From Agarophyton chilense (taxonomy: Eukaryota > Rhodophyta > Florideophyceae > Gracilariales > Gracilariaceae): a stretch of DNA of 64,000 nt. This document shows positions 1 through 12,697 of the stretch, piece by piece. The DNA lies in assembly GCA_030374765.1 (NCBI GenBank), contig JARGXX010000117.1:1178001-1242000 (forward strand), read 5' to 3'. How positions within the stretch are numbered: the stretch's first letter is position 1; each line of letters starts with the position of its first letter. A program made the position numbers and the translations under genes. The notes below the pieces were generated by a model. The model searched no databases and had not been told where the DNA came from. It saw only the letters and a list, made by a program, of their open reading frames with translations.

Positions 1-309
1 CGAATATTTCTGCGGTAGAAAAATGAGTAGAGACCACCATTGTAGGATGAGGAAAAGCTATTGCAACAACCTTATTCTTTGGATCTGATAATAGTTATAT
101 GTAATACTATTCAAAAGTAGCCAAAACAATATATCAGGTTCAACCTGGACAATGCATTTAGCTGCTAGCAATCATCGAGATTCGCAATCCGAGTTTTTGG
201 TTGAAATAGTTCAAGTCCATGTCGCTCTGTTTTTACATGTACCCAAGTTTGCGTAAAGGCTTTCAGCATTGGGGTCTTTGAAATTCTATTCTTCGGTGTG
301 ACACGTCCT

Positions 310-700
310 TAGGATTTCCCGTGCTTCATGGATGGTGAAACAGGATATGTTTAAGGGCAACGACGCGGAAGCTTGCGAACAATTGGGACCGTGGGCCCCT
401 CATTTATTTCACAATGTTTCTTTCACGGGCGAATTGCTTCGAAAAACGTGTCGCAATAGTGACATCTCAGCACCACTGGTACGGATGACGTTTTACAACC
501 CATGAAGTCGATTAGAACTAAAAAGCGTTCTAACGGCACTACGAGTCAAACTGTTCTCAGTGTTTTCACAAAGTTCTTGTTTGCTTCCCCGATATCTGGG
601 AAGGAACCGTATCGAATACATTCTAATTCATCAGGGAGAAGCTCCGATTTCCGTTTAACATCCGGATCAGCATCTGTATCTAGGATAATATATCAAGGAG
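310..700 (-). pseudogene. aspartic protease relic of El-0
   Basis: The minus strand encodes ILDTDADPD at about 690-660, the retroviral-type aspartic protease active site with DTGA changed to DTDA. Further down it reads PVVLRCHYCDTFFEAIRP at about 480-425, which aligns with PVILGCDYCDRFVDAIRP of El-A, followed by TVPIVRK matching TVPIVRQ. Stop codons interrupt the frame. From here to position 1 the strand continues as poorly conserved spacer before the reverse transcriptase, which is not reached. Confidence 0.6.
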
Positions 701-1599
701 TCAACAGATTCCTATCGGAGCCGATGTCTGCGCAGACCCTATTTTATCTCTCGGACCTTTCCATGAGGTACTTTTCCTCTTTTTCCTGACAAGTATAACG
801 TCTGCGGGGACGGTATAACTTAAAGTGAAACCGTACTCGCTTCTCGATAGGCGGACTACTTCCTTTTGGCGGACATGTCGCAGGCCTCAAGAGAATGTTA
901 GGATCCCAAGATTGGGAGCAGGGACTAAAGCTCTCTTTGGTCAGCACTACGCGTTCGAGTAGTGCCAACCACGTAGAGGCTCCCTTTCTAAGTTTTACGA
1001 CTTCAGCGGCTTGTTTGCTTCGAAGACGCCTCTTTTCACCAAAAATCAGGGATGTAGTACTTCAGCACTCTGAACCACAGGCTAGTCCGCCCGGCGCACT
1101 GATGTCGCAAAAAACAAACGTTTCGCTTTACAATACATATCGGCTCGTACTAGCCCCCTTTCCTTTTCCTAATGAGATTTATTATTCGCTATGATACAAC
1201 TCACATCCTTCGCAGAATCCGTGCATTTTGCACTCAAATGCTGTTTACATAACAGTAATAGCATCTCAACCTGTCACAAAGGGTGGTCCACGTAGATTGT
1301 GAACCGTATTCCGCGTGAATATCCAAACATCCGGGTTACCTGTTCTTAAAACCTCCCGGTGGTGGGATCGTATACGGACGGTACATACTTCATAGCCATA
1401 AGGAGTTCTTAGTCTTGAAACTACGACTATGATAGACCCACTGCGGGTATGGATTAGTTCAGGTATTCGATTGAATGGACGACTTATTGATATGAAATAT
1501 TTCCTCGGAGTGCCAACTATGAACTTTGTGAGTCTACTAGGGATCCAGATGTGGCAGTTTGTCGTGCGGATTGGCTTTTGAGGAGCTCTTCTCCTTACC

Positions 1600-3123
1600 C
1601 ATCACGGTTCGAAAGGCGTTGAACGGCTGGGACTACCACGCGCTCTTTTCGTTTTCCCATCAGCTTGAGAAAACTGAACTAACTCCAAGAAGAGGACTCT
1701 TCCATGTTTCTATCGATGTCAAGCTACCAAAGACTTGATACTCGGGTCCAACCCGTCGTGTACAAGGTAATCTTGTCCTACATCGAAGAGACACTTCCAC
1801 AGCGGACTGCAGCTTCGGCAAGATTTGATCTTTGCTCAGCTTCGATATCATCAGAATTCTGGCTCACACCTCTTAGGTACAGGATCTCCTGACTCATCGC
1901 GTTTGAAGTTGCAGAACTGCGTAGCAAGTACTGCACGTCCTCTAGGCGGGAGGTAACGCCGCACTAGTCGGCTGTCCAAAATTTGCAAACGGAACGGAAT
2001 TGATGCATAGGAAAGCCTCTCAAGAAGTGCGGTGAGTAAAGAATCGCCTATGGTTTTCTGATCTCCAATGTGTTTGCTTTGGAATCGAACGAAGTCAAAA
2101 ACTTGATATTGAGAATGGGTGCTTTCTCATCAAAGGTTTAATCATTAAGGCCGATCTTCAATCGCTTAATGTTGTCTTTCATCTTCGCAGTTTCGCGTAA
2201 TGAGCGCTCCTTGCTTTTCACTTTCACGCGGTAGTATCTGTAATTTCTGTTCTTCCGATGAAGCGGATTTGTGCAATTGAGCACCTTCAGTCTTCTTTAA
2301 GGTGAGTCTTTTTTCTCAACAACCACGAAGACATATTCTTCTTCCGAGATTTAGACCTTCGGTGACCATCACCACTGTCTTTTTTATCATTATTTGAGTC
2401 GTCAGAAACATGAGTAATGGAACTGTAATTTTCTGTAGTTGATTATTCATCACTCGAATCACGAGCAGAATTCCGCTTCTTACGTCCTGAATTCGACTTC
2501 TTCGAACGAACTTTTTTCGAAGGAGCTCCTCTATCCTCCAGAACGACTGGTTTAGAAGTGGGCTTGGTATAAACTGCTGCCTCCAGACGTTCTAAACGAG
2601 GGTTTTCTCTAATGGGGACTTCCACCAAATCTATATTTAGCCCAGATAGCTCCTCGTGCTTATCCCCGTACATTTCCTGCAGATGGTTCAAATCCTCACG
2701 TAGTATTTTCACAAATGACGATATCTGATCACTAACGTCTTGACGAACAAGTGCCTGTTGCGCACTGTTTAATTATTCGGCAGTAGCGATCAGAGCAGCA
2801 TTCTGAGATTCTAAAGCGTCCATGCGCATGCGAAAAGCGCTTGAGTCCGGCTTGAGATGCGACAACTGGCTGCACAAATCATTCTCATCTTAGAATCCAA
2901 CAACCTGAGGGTCAACTACGGCTTCTGTTGTGGGAACGAATGACGCTGTCACAGGGGCCGTTACATCCATGCTATCTCGTTCATCATTCATAGACGGCAA
3001 CCGTGACATCGCATGAGGATACAGTCGCGCTTCTGCTTCTACAGTCGAGGCGAGCCTCGGTTTCGGGAACGTTCTCGCAGGAGCGGGGCGACGAATAATC
3101 GATTTTCTTCGGGTCTTCGGCAT
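1600..3123 (-). pseudogene. gag relic of El-0
   Basis: The frame opens with a possible start at 3123 (MPKTRRKSI...), similar in position and composition to the El-A gag start. A coiled-coil-like stretch around 2443-2760 (LVRQDVSDQISSFVKILRED) is followed by a lysine/arginine/serine-rich segment ending ARDSSDE, matching the order in El-A gag. Around 1650-1860 a minus-strand segment (RCGSV, then a decayed match to the FIDGLDPAIKTL region) corresponds to the capsid part. Stops and frameshifts are scattered throughout, so no Gag protein can be made. Confidence 0.65.
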
Positions 3124-3320
3124 CCATGATCAAACCTGTGACCAAGCGCGAACCAAATAGGTTCTTCGACTTTTCTACAACGTTCTCAACCACGAAGAAC
3201 TCCACAATCGCCGAAGGTGGTTCGAAAACATATAACGAAATTGAAACTGCACTCATATCCAGTATCGATATCGATCTCAGGTTCCAGAAACGAAACACTC
3301 GGTGAGAATGGCCAAAGTGG

Positions 3321-3338
3321 TTCTAAGTCGGGAGGCCA
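3321..3338 (-). other. primer-binding site of El-0
   Basis: The minus strand reads TGGCCTCCCGACTTAGAA, three bases inside the LTR. It matches the site TGGTCTCCCGACTTAGAA of El-A except for one base, and the sites of El-1 and El-2 nearly as well. It should pair with the 3' end of the tRNA that primes minus-strand DNA synthesis. Confidence 0.7.
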
Positions 3339-3340
3339 CC

Positions 3341-4058
3341 ATTACTATCCGCTATGATAGTAAGATCAGATATCGGCGTCAACGTTAAAACAGCCTAAGT
3401 GGTGCTTGAGGCGAAGGGAAAAAGGGTGTTAGAGCTACAAAACCAGTGAGCTGGAAGTGGTTTGTATGGCCACTACTTGCCAGCGAGATTAAAAAGTGCA
3501 AATAAATGACGTCCTTAGAACGTAGTAGACGAGATGGCTCCAGGTATCGTTGTGAGCTAAATCTCTATCAAAGCTCGTCTGGATCTCCGGTTAAGAAACA
3601 CAAAGCGAGGAACAATAGATTCAGGATATTAATGTTGACTCCTTCACTTGGAGTCAGCGCTCATCTCCTTTAAGTTATATACTTTGTACCAGGGTGAGTG
3701 CTCAAATAATATATAAATAGTATCTAGTGGTCAACCACTTAGCCAGGCTACTGTATGGGTATATTCCCTAGTGGATATCGAGCTCTAAAAGGTAGTGAAA
3801 CTCGAGACGTATAATACCATTACATGTGCTGTTTCCAGCATGGCAATCCTCCAAAAAGGGTCTCAAATGCGTGCGGGTAGTGGCCCGCCGGTCGACTTAT
3901 GCCATCAGGTGTTCCACAAATGTATCTTGCCTCAAGGCCCCTTATGCGGGACGCTTCTTCATATCATTCTATTGTCTATACCTCTCACTTATGATTTTTC
4001 ACCGCGACTTTGCTATAAATAATTCCATTATTTCTTTCCACCGAGTAGAATATTTACA
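3341..4058 (-). repeat. 5' LTR of El-0
   Basis: On the minus strand it starts TGTAAATATTC at 4058 and ends next to the primer-binding site. Stretches such as GTCTGGATCTCCGGTTAAG and the following 80 bp align with the reverse complement of the solo LTR at 45419-46031, which fixes both ends to within a few bases. The expected terminal dinucleotide at the 3' end is mutated. The flanking ATCAT at 4059-4063 would be the target duplication; its partner is outside the window. Confidence 0.65.
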
Positions 4059-6819
4059 ATCATGAAACCCATGCCTACCAATAAACGACCCTCATGCTTT
4101 ACCGACCTCTTCTTCGTCGTTTATACTAAAACTTGAACATTGGAGACGTCTCCACCACTGTTTTGTCGTTTTTTTCGTGGGTCTTTTGGCCTACCAGTGC
4201 CGGACGTAGATATTCTTATCGCACAAGGCTTGCGCGGATATTTCTGTCAATTTTCCGTCCATCTTGTTTTGAAACTGTCCCTTGATGGAGATTGGGTAGT
4301 TCTTTCATGTCAACCTTCAGTCATGAAATGCTAAATTGAAACCTCTAAATTAGTGTACATCGTATTGCTGCTCAATTCGTTCCAAATTGCTAGATTATAT
4401 CCCTCTATTTAGAGAATTATGGCCAAAACTTTGTAAGACACATTCAAAAAACCTTTGTTAGTAACACTTTGTAGCTTCAGAACTCATCCATATTATCATC
4501 ACTCTTGATGAGGTTTAGAAAACGTAAAACCGGTAGAACTTTAATTTCCGATAAATGACCTAATTTATTGCATGCACATTTCTCCCATTTAAAAATCGAT
4601 GGATATATTTGTGGTAGATCATATTGTTGATTCTAAAACAATGAACGTGGCAAATCAAAGCGTCTGTGAAATTATTTAAGAGATTCAACACTATAGAGAC
4701 TCAAATGGTCCTGGATTTACGTTGAAATAGATCCTTTATTTGTCCGTGCACCTTTTGTTCGACCTTAATACCTTCTTTATGCACAGGTTGTGATATTCAT
4801 ATATAAAGGAATAACCTTAAAATATAAAAGAACTATCTTATTTTATACATACAGAAGTATTATGTGATGAATGTTAATGCAATGTAGAACACACTTCAAA
4901 AAATCGGGTTTGACTCGGTTTTCTGCGTTTGTGATCGCTCTCTACCTTTCCAAGAGGACAAAAGAAGAAGAGTTACCTTCGGCATCTGAACGGTTAAGGA
5001 TCGAGACAATTTATTTTCTATTAAATTAAAACATCTGAATGATTGGCTGTTTTGTACTAGTCAAAACATTGACCTTGTATCGCACCTTTCACTTGAGCTC
5101 GGACCATTGGAGATGCACGTATTCACTAAATAGCTTTCTTTAAAAACGCAACTTCAGATACAAATATTTATAGCCACAATAGATATGCTCTTATAGCATC
5201 CCCGCCGACCATCGGAAAGTTAAGAAACGACCATAATTGCTTTGAGGCAACTGCCTAGTCGGCCACTCCGGTGAAAAAAAGGTTCAGAAAAAAGACCTGG
5301 CAGATTTCAATGAGGAAATCAAGCGAATTCGCGTCCTGGGTCTTTGATCTGGTTCTATCAGAGAAAATGTGTGCAAGCTTTCCCTTGGTGAAGCCCGAGT
5401 ACATTTTGCAGAAAACTCGGTGGAGCAGGCAAACTTCATGCTCTCTACGGCAAATAGATGAACGTTTAACGGCACCAAGAGTTCTTTCAAGCACATCTTT
5501 CTCAAGATGTTCCGAAAACACCCCTTCCTTTTTTTTCCATTATTGATCATCGTTGCAGAGCCCATCTTCCCGTCTAAGTCACTCTCTGCGTCTGCTGTAG
5601 TGCACACAGCACAAAATCCAATGACAAATTCACGAGAACGAAAGAAACCATTGCGTGGAGAAATCTTTACAACGTTAGAAGATGCTGAAATAACGAGATA
5701 CTGAAGCAGAGTCTCGGAAAATCCGAATGTAAGAACTGAATGGAAAGCAGATGATTCCATGAAGAAAATAAATGAAGTCTATAATAAAATGTTAACGCCC
5801 GTAAAACGCCACAAACAGACTCTTGAATTTATTCGTGATTGTAGCCAAGATATAAAAAAGGACTGTATGCTTTTTTATGAATGCTATGGCAGTGTTCTGC
5901 GAGCTAAGCCCTGTGGCGTACCTGAAAAAACCTGATGTCTACAGCTACAGGTCTCTTAAATGGGTTAGGCACGTCGGAAGCCCAAGTCGACTGCGGGAAG
6001 ACGTTCCGATTCGTTTCTGCATGGAAATGTCTTCGAAACCACAAGAATTTTGCGGCTTAAATGAAACCATATTTTTCAGGAACAGAACCTGACAACTCGG
6101 GCGTATAGGTCGATCACTCTGACACAAAAATGGAGCCTTTACCACATTTTGAAGATCCAATTGAGCATTGCCGCGCAAAGAACGCTCTTAGTAAACAGAA
6201 AAAACTCAAAAAAATTGCTCCAAGTTGTTGCGGAGTTTTTGGTCTCGCAGATGATACGGAATAAAATACTCGAATGAAATTTTGAATTTATTATTCACAG
6301 CCGCCGAGCGAATCTAAGCAAAGCAAGCGCGAAGACAAAACTGGTAGCGATAAATACTTAAACGTCAGAAATTTCCCCTTACTTCATGCATTATGCTGAG
6401 GGCAACTTCCACGGGAGCGCCCGGGTGGAGGCCGTGGCGTTACCATATAGACTTTTCCGGAAACCGTGCGTTGTGCAGAGCACTCGTAGTTGGCGGGAAG
6501 GGCAATCGACCTTTCTTTAATTCGAAAATTACGTCTTAATAAAGAAGAAGCATAGAGGCTCCAGAGATGTTCCATTACAAGCCGAAAGTTATCGAAGTAC
6601 TCCTTTTCATTGTTCTAAAAACTTTTGTAGAGCGAAGATAAGGCTTATAAGCTTCTTGGAACCGTCTCTCTCTTGGTAGCATTCACTGTCCGCACTTTTT
6701 CAAAATTTGCATCGATGTGAACCAGACTGTTCTATTCTTCTGCATCATCGTTTTCAACTATTGTCGCAATACTCTACCATCATATTTTAAAGCAAGATGC
6801 AGCATTTAATGATGTGCTT
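4059..6819. other. anonymous AT-rich DNA between El-0 and El-1
   Basis: Apart from the secreted-protein relic at 5507-5935 I see no recognisable gene, repeat or transposon signature in these 2.8 kb. Short ORFs overlap on both strands without codon-usage bias or domain motifs. Confidence 0.5.
5507..5935 (+). pseudogene. relic of a small secreted-protein gene
   Basis: An ATG at 5507 opens a frame with a classical signal peptide: basic start (MFRK), hydrophobic core (FLFFPLLIIVAEPIF) and a small-residue region (SASA). After 65 codons there is a TGA (5702-5704). The same frame then stays open for 76 more codons, including a lysine-rich helical segment and several cysteines (RDCSQDIKKDC, FYECYG, KPCGVPEK), before TGA at 5933. 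Two adjacent open stretches in one frame suggest a gene disabled by a single stop. A spliced gene is possible, but I see no convincing GT-AG pair. The family is not recognised. Confidence 0.4.
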
Positions 6820-6824
6820 CATGT

Positions 6825-7546
6825 TGAAGTGCAACCTTGTCGGAGGTGCTTTCTTATAACTTAAGAGTTCTTACTGCTTGGACGTTGTTTTGAGTCTTGC
6901 CTCTGTAAGGGAGAATCATTGCGCAACGGAATGTTATTGCAGGCAAATTGTACAACAGTGTGCCCAGAAGTGTTGATTAGTATAAAGATTCTATTATATT
7001 TATATTTTTATGTTAGGAAGTTTACCGTAGCAGTCCACACCATACAGTGGTTTGGTGATGTCGCCTTGTCTGCCAGTAGATATATCTCAACTGGGGTCTT
7101 GTGGCTCTAAATCTTTTCCACTTGCGCATGCTACGACTATCTTGGAAGGTTGTGGAGTGTTATCCACGTTACACTTACCCACCCGGCGTCTTCCAGAGAA
7201 GTACCACCGCTTTTGGCGCCTATATTGTTTACGTAACGTATTCCCGCTCATGTACTGGGTTGTTCTATATATTTTCCTTTTGCTTTCGTGCCCAACACTC
7301 CAATTGCCCTACTGCGTGACCCTTAATCACTTTTTTCAAACTTTCGTGGCTGACTACACTTTTTGAACCATTCCCATTGGATTTACTCTTTCCGCCGCAC
7401 GGTCCGCGCTTTTCATGCCGGTTCCCTTCGTGTTTACATCTTTACTTTGTCGTACCTTCTCGGAGGGGCTCCGTGGCTGTGTCACCCACCAGAGAAGAAG
7501 ACACTAAACGTCTTCATGTTGTTTAGTATCTGAACCTTACACGACA
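6825..7546 (+). repeat. 5' LTR of El-1
   Basis: It starts TGAAGTGCAACC and ends TTACACGACA. It aligns along its length with 23602-24319, for example CTTGCGCATGCTACGACT here against CTTGCGCGTGCTACGACT there. The start resembles the El-A LTR start TGAAGAGCAACG. Confidence 0.8.
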
Positions 7547-7549
7547 AGG

Positions 7550-7567
7550 TGGTCTCCCCACTTAGAA
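7550..7567 (+). other. primer-binding site of El-1
   Basis: TGGTCTCCCCACTTAGAA lies three bases after the LTR end, one mismatch from the El-A site at 50226-50243. Confidence 0.75.
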
Positions 7568-7737
7568 GGAGTTAAGCGCATATGTGGTTTTTGGTTTACA
7601 TGGTGGTCGTCTTAATCGTGTGTCCGTTTTCTTTGAGATTCGTTCCCAGTTTCTGGTGTTTTCAGACCTCTGCGCAAGTAATTTGTTTCTCGGACACCCG
7701 TGGGAGTGTCTAATATGTCACGAAAGCCGTAAGATGC

Positions 7738-9880
7738 TGACCCCAGGCAAACGAAGAGCCGTTCCTTCTCCGACGTGACCTCCACCGGAGCTTTCAAATC
7801 TCCGAAGAGGTTCGTCACTAGCTCCTCTCCTGAGGTTAACTTTTAACTAAAATATAAAGGCCAGAGCTTTTCGAAGAATCCATCACCGAAGGCGTCGAAT
7901 AAAGAACCCATTACTGGTGAGGTACGGGACCCCGCCGTAAACACGCAAGTCCCTGCAGATTCCGCCACGCCCCAGGAGAGAGAATGTCCAATGAGTAATG
8001 TAGACCTGCGAAATCAGCTCGCTGAGATGCTTGAAGCTCATAATGTTCTCAAAAAGGGACTTGAAGACCTGCCTTTGAGGTGTGATACCTCTTCTGTGAA
8101 TAATTTGTCCGAACGCAACCCTCGTCTTCTACGGGTCGATTTCAAAACAATATTGAAATATTTCGGTGGTTCCGCCGTCTACGAGAAGAACGTTGAAACA
8201 CGATTAGATTGTTTCAGTTCTCGTCTGCAGACATTTCAAACAACCATATTGATGGATGATAACAACCCTTAAAAGTCTATAGCTGTTTCGCAAAACTCGA
8301 GGCACAAAAATAAGGAGGTTTGCCGCCGAATGCCTAAGAAGCAAGATAAATACGATTCTGATTCCTCGGATTCTACCCAGTTTCCATCGGACTCTCAGCA
8401 TTTTAACCGGTTGACATTATCATATTTCACATATGAAGATGGTCATCGAAAGTATTTGTCCCGTTCTAAACGGTAGTTTGCCATTCAAGTTGTGGTATGT
8501 ATCCGTGCTAATGGAAGGAAGCACACTGGTATGAAGCAACTAAATTTCACCAGCCCCCTTTACAGGAAAATGATATCATATCAATATTATGGGCTGGAGG
8601 ACTTCTCAATAGATCGTAAACCCCGAGAAACTAGTAAGAAAAAGGATTTCATAAAACGCACGCAGCTTTCCATTTGTAACCGTTCTTTTTCTGGAAACGA
8701 ACCCGTCTTGGGCTTGGGTTTTCTTGCACGCTTTGTTAGGGTAGCCGACATATTTGGTACAAATAAGGGTCAGGTTATCTTTCGCTACCAAATTTACTAC
8801 TTGGCCGGGCTGGTGATCAGTAGAATTCTGTCCGAGGTTCATCTTGAGCCTTCAAACAGGAGTTACGTGCTGGTCCGAAGCCGTGAAATATCTCTTGAGG
8901 TCCCATGCCACTAATCCAGCGATACGATCTTCACTTTTGGTGTTTGCGACGCTCAACAATGCCTGGGGAAACAGAAACCTAGTTCTTGGTATGTCTGAAG
9001 TGCTTTTCATCATTGTGGTAATGTTTACACCGCTGAAGGTCGCGCTAAAATGTACATTGATGTTTGGGAATGCGCAATTCGTACCCTGGGTGCCAGATGT
9101 AGAGAAGATCGAAGAAGAACCACATATTTGGAGTTGGTACAAACCGCGCAAGCGGGTGGCGATGACCTCGGAGCTCGTATCTCTGGTCAGAAGTCGCAGT
9201 CTACCAAGGCGTTAACGACGAACAAATTCGCCATGTTTATCGCTAATTGCAAGTGGGAACCCCCAAAGGGATTTCGATAAAATTCCATTCGTTTGCAGCC
9301 ATATTCTGTCTGTTCGGACAGGAGAAATCCCGTCCCATAGGAAATTCTTCCATGACAAGGCTCAGGAATAACCTCTGCTTTATGAAGCACCACCCCGTAT
9401 CCAAGGGCCTCATATTACTTACGGGAACTCGAGTACTCGACTCAGTAGTCCAGGATTGAGGGATGCCAGACCTGCGGTGAAGTTCACGAATACTCGTTCC
9501 AGTTTTTCGCTCCCACCCTCTGGACTCCTTTCCCACATAGGTTACGAACACGGTGATATTACACCTAACTGTATTACCGAATTGAAATAAGTCTCCCTAT
9601 TTTTCGGTAACTATGAAGCATTAACCCATCAGGCGACGCAAAATTGTCCCAATGGCATTGTGGCTCCTTTCGAAAACGGATTTTTTCCACGGAGTATCCT
9701 GGATGGGAACCCGCGGAATGCGGTGCTTAACCCGGTTCACCTAAGCGACCTCCGTCTTACTCATAGGGACAACGCCACTGGCACCACCTTTCCGATGGTT
9801 CAGAGTTCTGAGGCTCCGCCTCAGGCGGTACAGGCACAGGAAAGCCGAATACGGGAGGCTCCCTTTTGGGAAAGGCACTC
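7738..9880 (+). pseudogene. gag relic of El-1
   Basis: Fragments in several frames align with El-A gag in the same order. LRNQLAEMLEAHNVLKKGL (about 8006-8062) matches the coiled-coil part. SPLYRKMISYQYYGLEDFS (about 8552-8608) matches PVYRTLLSYRYYRLEDSS in El-A, and the homology runs on through NRSFSGNEPVLGLGFLARF. Later fragments match the capsid C-terminal part. Around 9835-9885 the sequence corresponds to the gag-protease junction of El-A, including a decayed hairpin. Multiple stops and frameshifts make it non-functional. Confidence 0.75.
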
Positions 9881-9984
9881 CCGACATTAACGCTGTCAAC
9901 GCACGAGGTGTCCCCGCAAGGCTCCCAGGTCAAAATCTTCACAAGGAAATAGGCCATTTCAAAAGTGGACTCTGATCAATTGGT

Positions 9985-10510
9985 TGTTCTGTGTCGACTG
10001 CAGAAACAGAGAAAAAATAAAAGAATCTCGGATGGAGATATGGTAATGGCCAACGGCAAGTACAAAGTATATGCTGATTTTGGTATATGTACCCAATTTA
10101 TAGGGCGAGTTCTCACTTTCGTGGATACAGGCGCTGCCCCAAACGTCATCGTGGATTCGCTTTTGCCTTAATCTTTGCGGTTTTAGACTTGCATTGGCGT
10201 TTTACCCGTAGTCGCGGACGTAAATGCCAACCCGTTGTCGACCCTGGGAAGTATCGGCCTTGTTGTTCACTTGGGCTACTTCATGGTGAGTATTGATTTC
10301 ATTGTATGCCGAGAATCGCCCGCTCACGCAATAATGGGATGTAACTAATGTGATAAATTCACTGACAAAATAAGGCTCCTCTTAATGCGTGTGGATATGG
10401 AAGACGGTTCGTCGGTTCCAAGTTTCCATCGTCCGTTAAAAAGAGCCTCGAAGAAACTCGTACCCAAAACTGCGGCTCAGAGGGAGCTCCCCCCATCGCA
10501 GAAATCTACT
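9985..10510 (+). pseudogene. protease relic of El-1
   Basis: The frame encodes GDMVMANGKYKVYADFGICT then FVDTGAAPNVIVDSLLP. This is the aspartic protease active site (DTGA intact) aligning with LDTGAGPNFIVESVLP in El-A. Downstream the frame breaks, but SSVPSFHRPLKRASKKLVP can still be matched to the El-A segment after the protease core. It would cut Gag-Pol if intact. Confidence 0.7.
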
Positions 10511-10939
10511 AAGCTCAGCGTAGCCGCGTCAATACGATTCTCACCTAGGTTCTAGGTCTGGGTGTGTGTCCACTCCTGTGAACACGGATTTCAAGTTATT
10601 CAACCACTTCTGTCGTATTACAATAAATAATAACTCGCCATTGCAAATGGAGTTGCTCAGATTAGACTGGAGTAATCTTCAACGATTCTCATTACCAACA
10701 TCGGCACCACACCGAAAATTTTGGTGAAAGCCCATATTATTGAGTCGCTCATGCCTCACCCCACCGCAATGGTCTCGTTTAAACGTACTGCGGCTGATGT
10801 ACTCAACCCTGTTCACTCTGGATAGGTAGAGGTCACGGTCACTCAATCACGAGGTAATCTGGGCCCAAAACATGCTGAAGTAAAGAAAGGCCCCCTTTCA
10901 CCGAGCTATATCCGGATAGACCCCGTAAAAAATCTCGAG

Positions 10940-12600
10940 GAAGTCGACATCGGTCATGTGCCAGAATTGCATTGTGAACGACTACGTTACTTGTTTCGAG
11001 AGTTTACGCCAGTGTGGCTCTTTTGATGATACTATTACAACGGAACACCGGATACACTTGTTGCTCAACTCTATAAAGATTGCTCAACTCTATAACGATT
11101 GCTCAACACCCTTAAAGGGTAGGTCTCAAGGCTGGTGAAAAGGAACAGTTCCAAGTGAGCAAATTGATCCGAGCTGGAGTGATCGGACTGGCTCAGTCAC
11201 CATAAGCATCTCCAGTTTAAGAAGCTCCGATACTCGATGGGTTCTGGTCTTTCTGTATCAACTACAGTTGCTCGAAGAACGTAACCTTCAAGGACGTATA
11301 TACGAGTCTACATATAGATAAGTACATCGAAGCACTCGACATTGCTATCGTGCTACCGTGTTTCGGTTTTGGACGCAAATTGAGGATACTTGGAGGCTCT
11401 CGTCAGAACAGAATATCAGGAGAAGATCGATTTTTTATGTCATTCAGAACTCTACCGCTTTAGACGGATTTTTATAGCTCTGACCAATGCCCCCGTTACC
11501 TTTCATCGTGCTCTGTATATCCTACTAGTTCGAGTTAAGAGGCATACATGCCTAGTCTATCTAAAAGATATCGTAGTTTTCTCAGATAATCTGGAAGACC
11601 ACCTGACCCATGCCAGGGACATGATGACCAAGTTAACGCGAATCTGAAATAAACCTCTAGCTTCTTGACAGATTCTGTCAAGTATTTGGGTCACATTATC
11701 CGTCCTGGAAAGGGGATGGTTGAGGAAGCTCGAGTGAAATCTCTTTGTTAAGCGATAGAATCGTTGACTCAAAAGAAACCACGCTCATTTACCGGGTTAA
11801 TCAACGTCTACCGACATTGAATACCGAACTGGGTGGACATCGCCGAGCATTTAATCGCGCTTCTGCAGAAAAGTCAACAACATAAGTTGAAACCATTTAC
11901 GTCAGCCTACACGGATGTTTTTAATTCTCCTGCAGAGGCTGTCACATCACCCCTCGATCTTATCTTTGCCGAAAACTGGACTGACGGTTGTATTGATAAT
12001 AGACGCCAGTGACTACCAACTAGAGTGTGCTCTCTTTCGAACAAGTACCGAAAGAGAACGGAAACCCATTGGGTATTGGTGATGTTCGCTGAATGTCCAC
12101 GGCCCTCCTGTTCATCCCATCCGATAACAGAAAAACATTGCATCGCGATTCTTTAAAGACGTGTACCGGACTCTCGATATAAAGAGTCTCTTTACGACTA
12201 CCTACCACTCCCAGTGTAGTGGACAAACCGAGTGGGCTAACCTAAAGCTACTAGCATCCCTCTGTTCTAACGTGGCCGATTACCCCAAATGTTGGGATCT
12301 GTTCAATGACGCTTTAAGTTTAGTGTATAATACATAGATACACTTTACAACGGGTTTGACTCAATTCGAATTGTTCTTGTCCCACCTTCCCCCCTTTATG
12401 GCGTGGGAGGAGTTACCTGCCGTGAAGGATTCTCGTCATAAATGGACCGAATTGCGGACCCGATTTGAATTCATATTCTCGCAGTTCAATTGCTCGTGCT
12501 CAAGCCCCCTATAAGCGTGATTTCGATAGCCATTGCACCTTTGGTGCTTTACAGCTTGAAGTCTGAGCCTAAAACATTTTGGATGGGATATTATAAAGGA
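10940..12600 (+). pseudogene. reverse transcriptase-RNase H-integrase relic of El-1
   Basis: DIGHVPELHCERLRYLFREF (from about 10943) marks the start of the reverse transcriptase. The fingers/palm region at 11390-11647 reads DFLCHSELYRFRRIFIALTN and then CLVYLKDIVVFSDN, so the first active-site aspartate of YxDD is replaced by lysine. Decayed RNase H follows. At about 12190-12330 the frame TYHSQCSGQTEWANLKLLA matches the integrase segment YHPQTNGxxERFNR. So this lineage once carried an integrase, which El-A and El-B lack. A deletion appears to join the integrase end directly to the antisense ORF. Confidence 0.7.
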
Positions 12601-12697
12601 GCCCGGCCGAGCCGTTAATGTCGCAAAAGAACAAAAGTTGCATGTGCGCAAGCTACCGACTCGCTCACGCAGAGACTTATCGTATGAACCGGAACCG

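Larger units (their letters stand above)
1..4058 (-). mobile_element. El-0, decayed Ty3/gypsy element, truncated by the window edge
   Basis: Reading the minus strand from 4058 down: an LTR, a primer-binding site, a gag relic and a protease relic, in the order of a Ty3/gypsy element. Reverse transcriptase and the other LTR would lie left of position 1. All coding parts carry stops and frameshifts. Its LTR matches the 613-bp solo LTR at 45419-46031, so this family has inserted at least twice in the region. The gag and protease fragments align by eye with those of El-A, so the pol lineage is shared although the LTRs differ. Confidence 0.75.

Noticed and set aside
5702-5704. TGA as a selenocysteine codon
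   Set aside because: No family match to a selenoprotein and no SECIS-like hairpin seen; a plain inactivating stop is simpler.
5284-5760. 158-codon ORF on the minus strand
   Set aside because: It is the reverse of the secreted-protein relic on the plus strand, which has the better signature (signal peptide, ATG).
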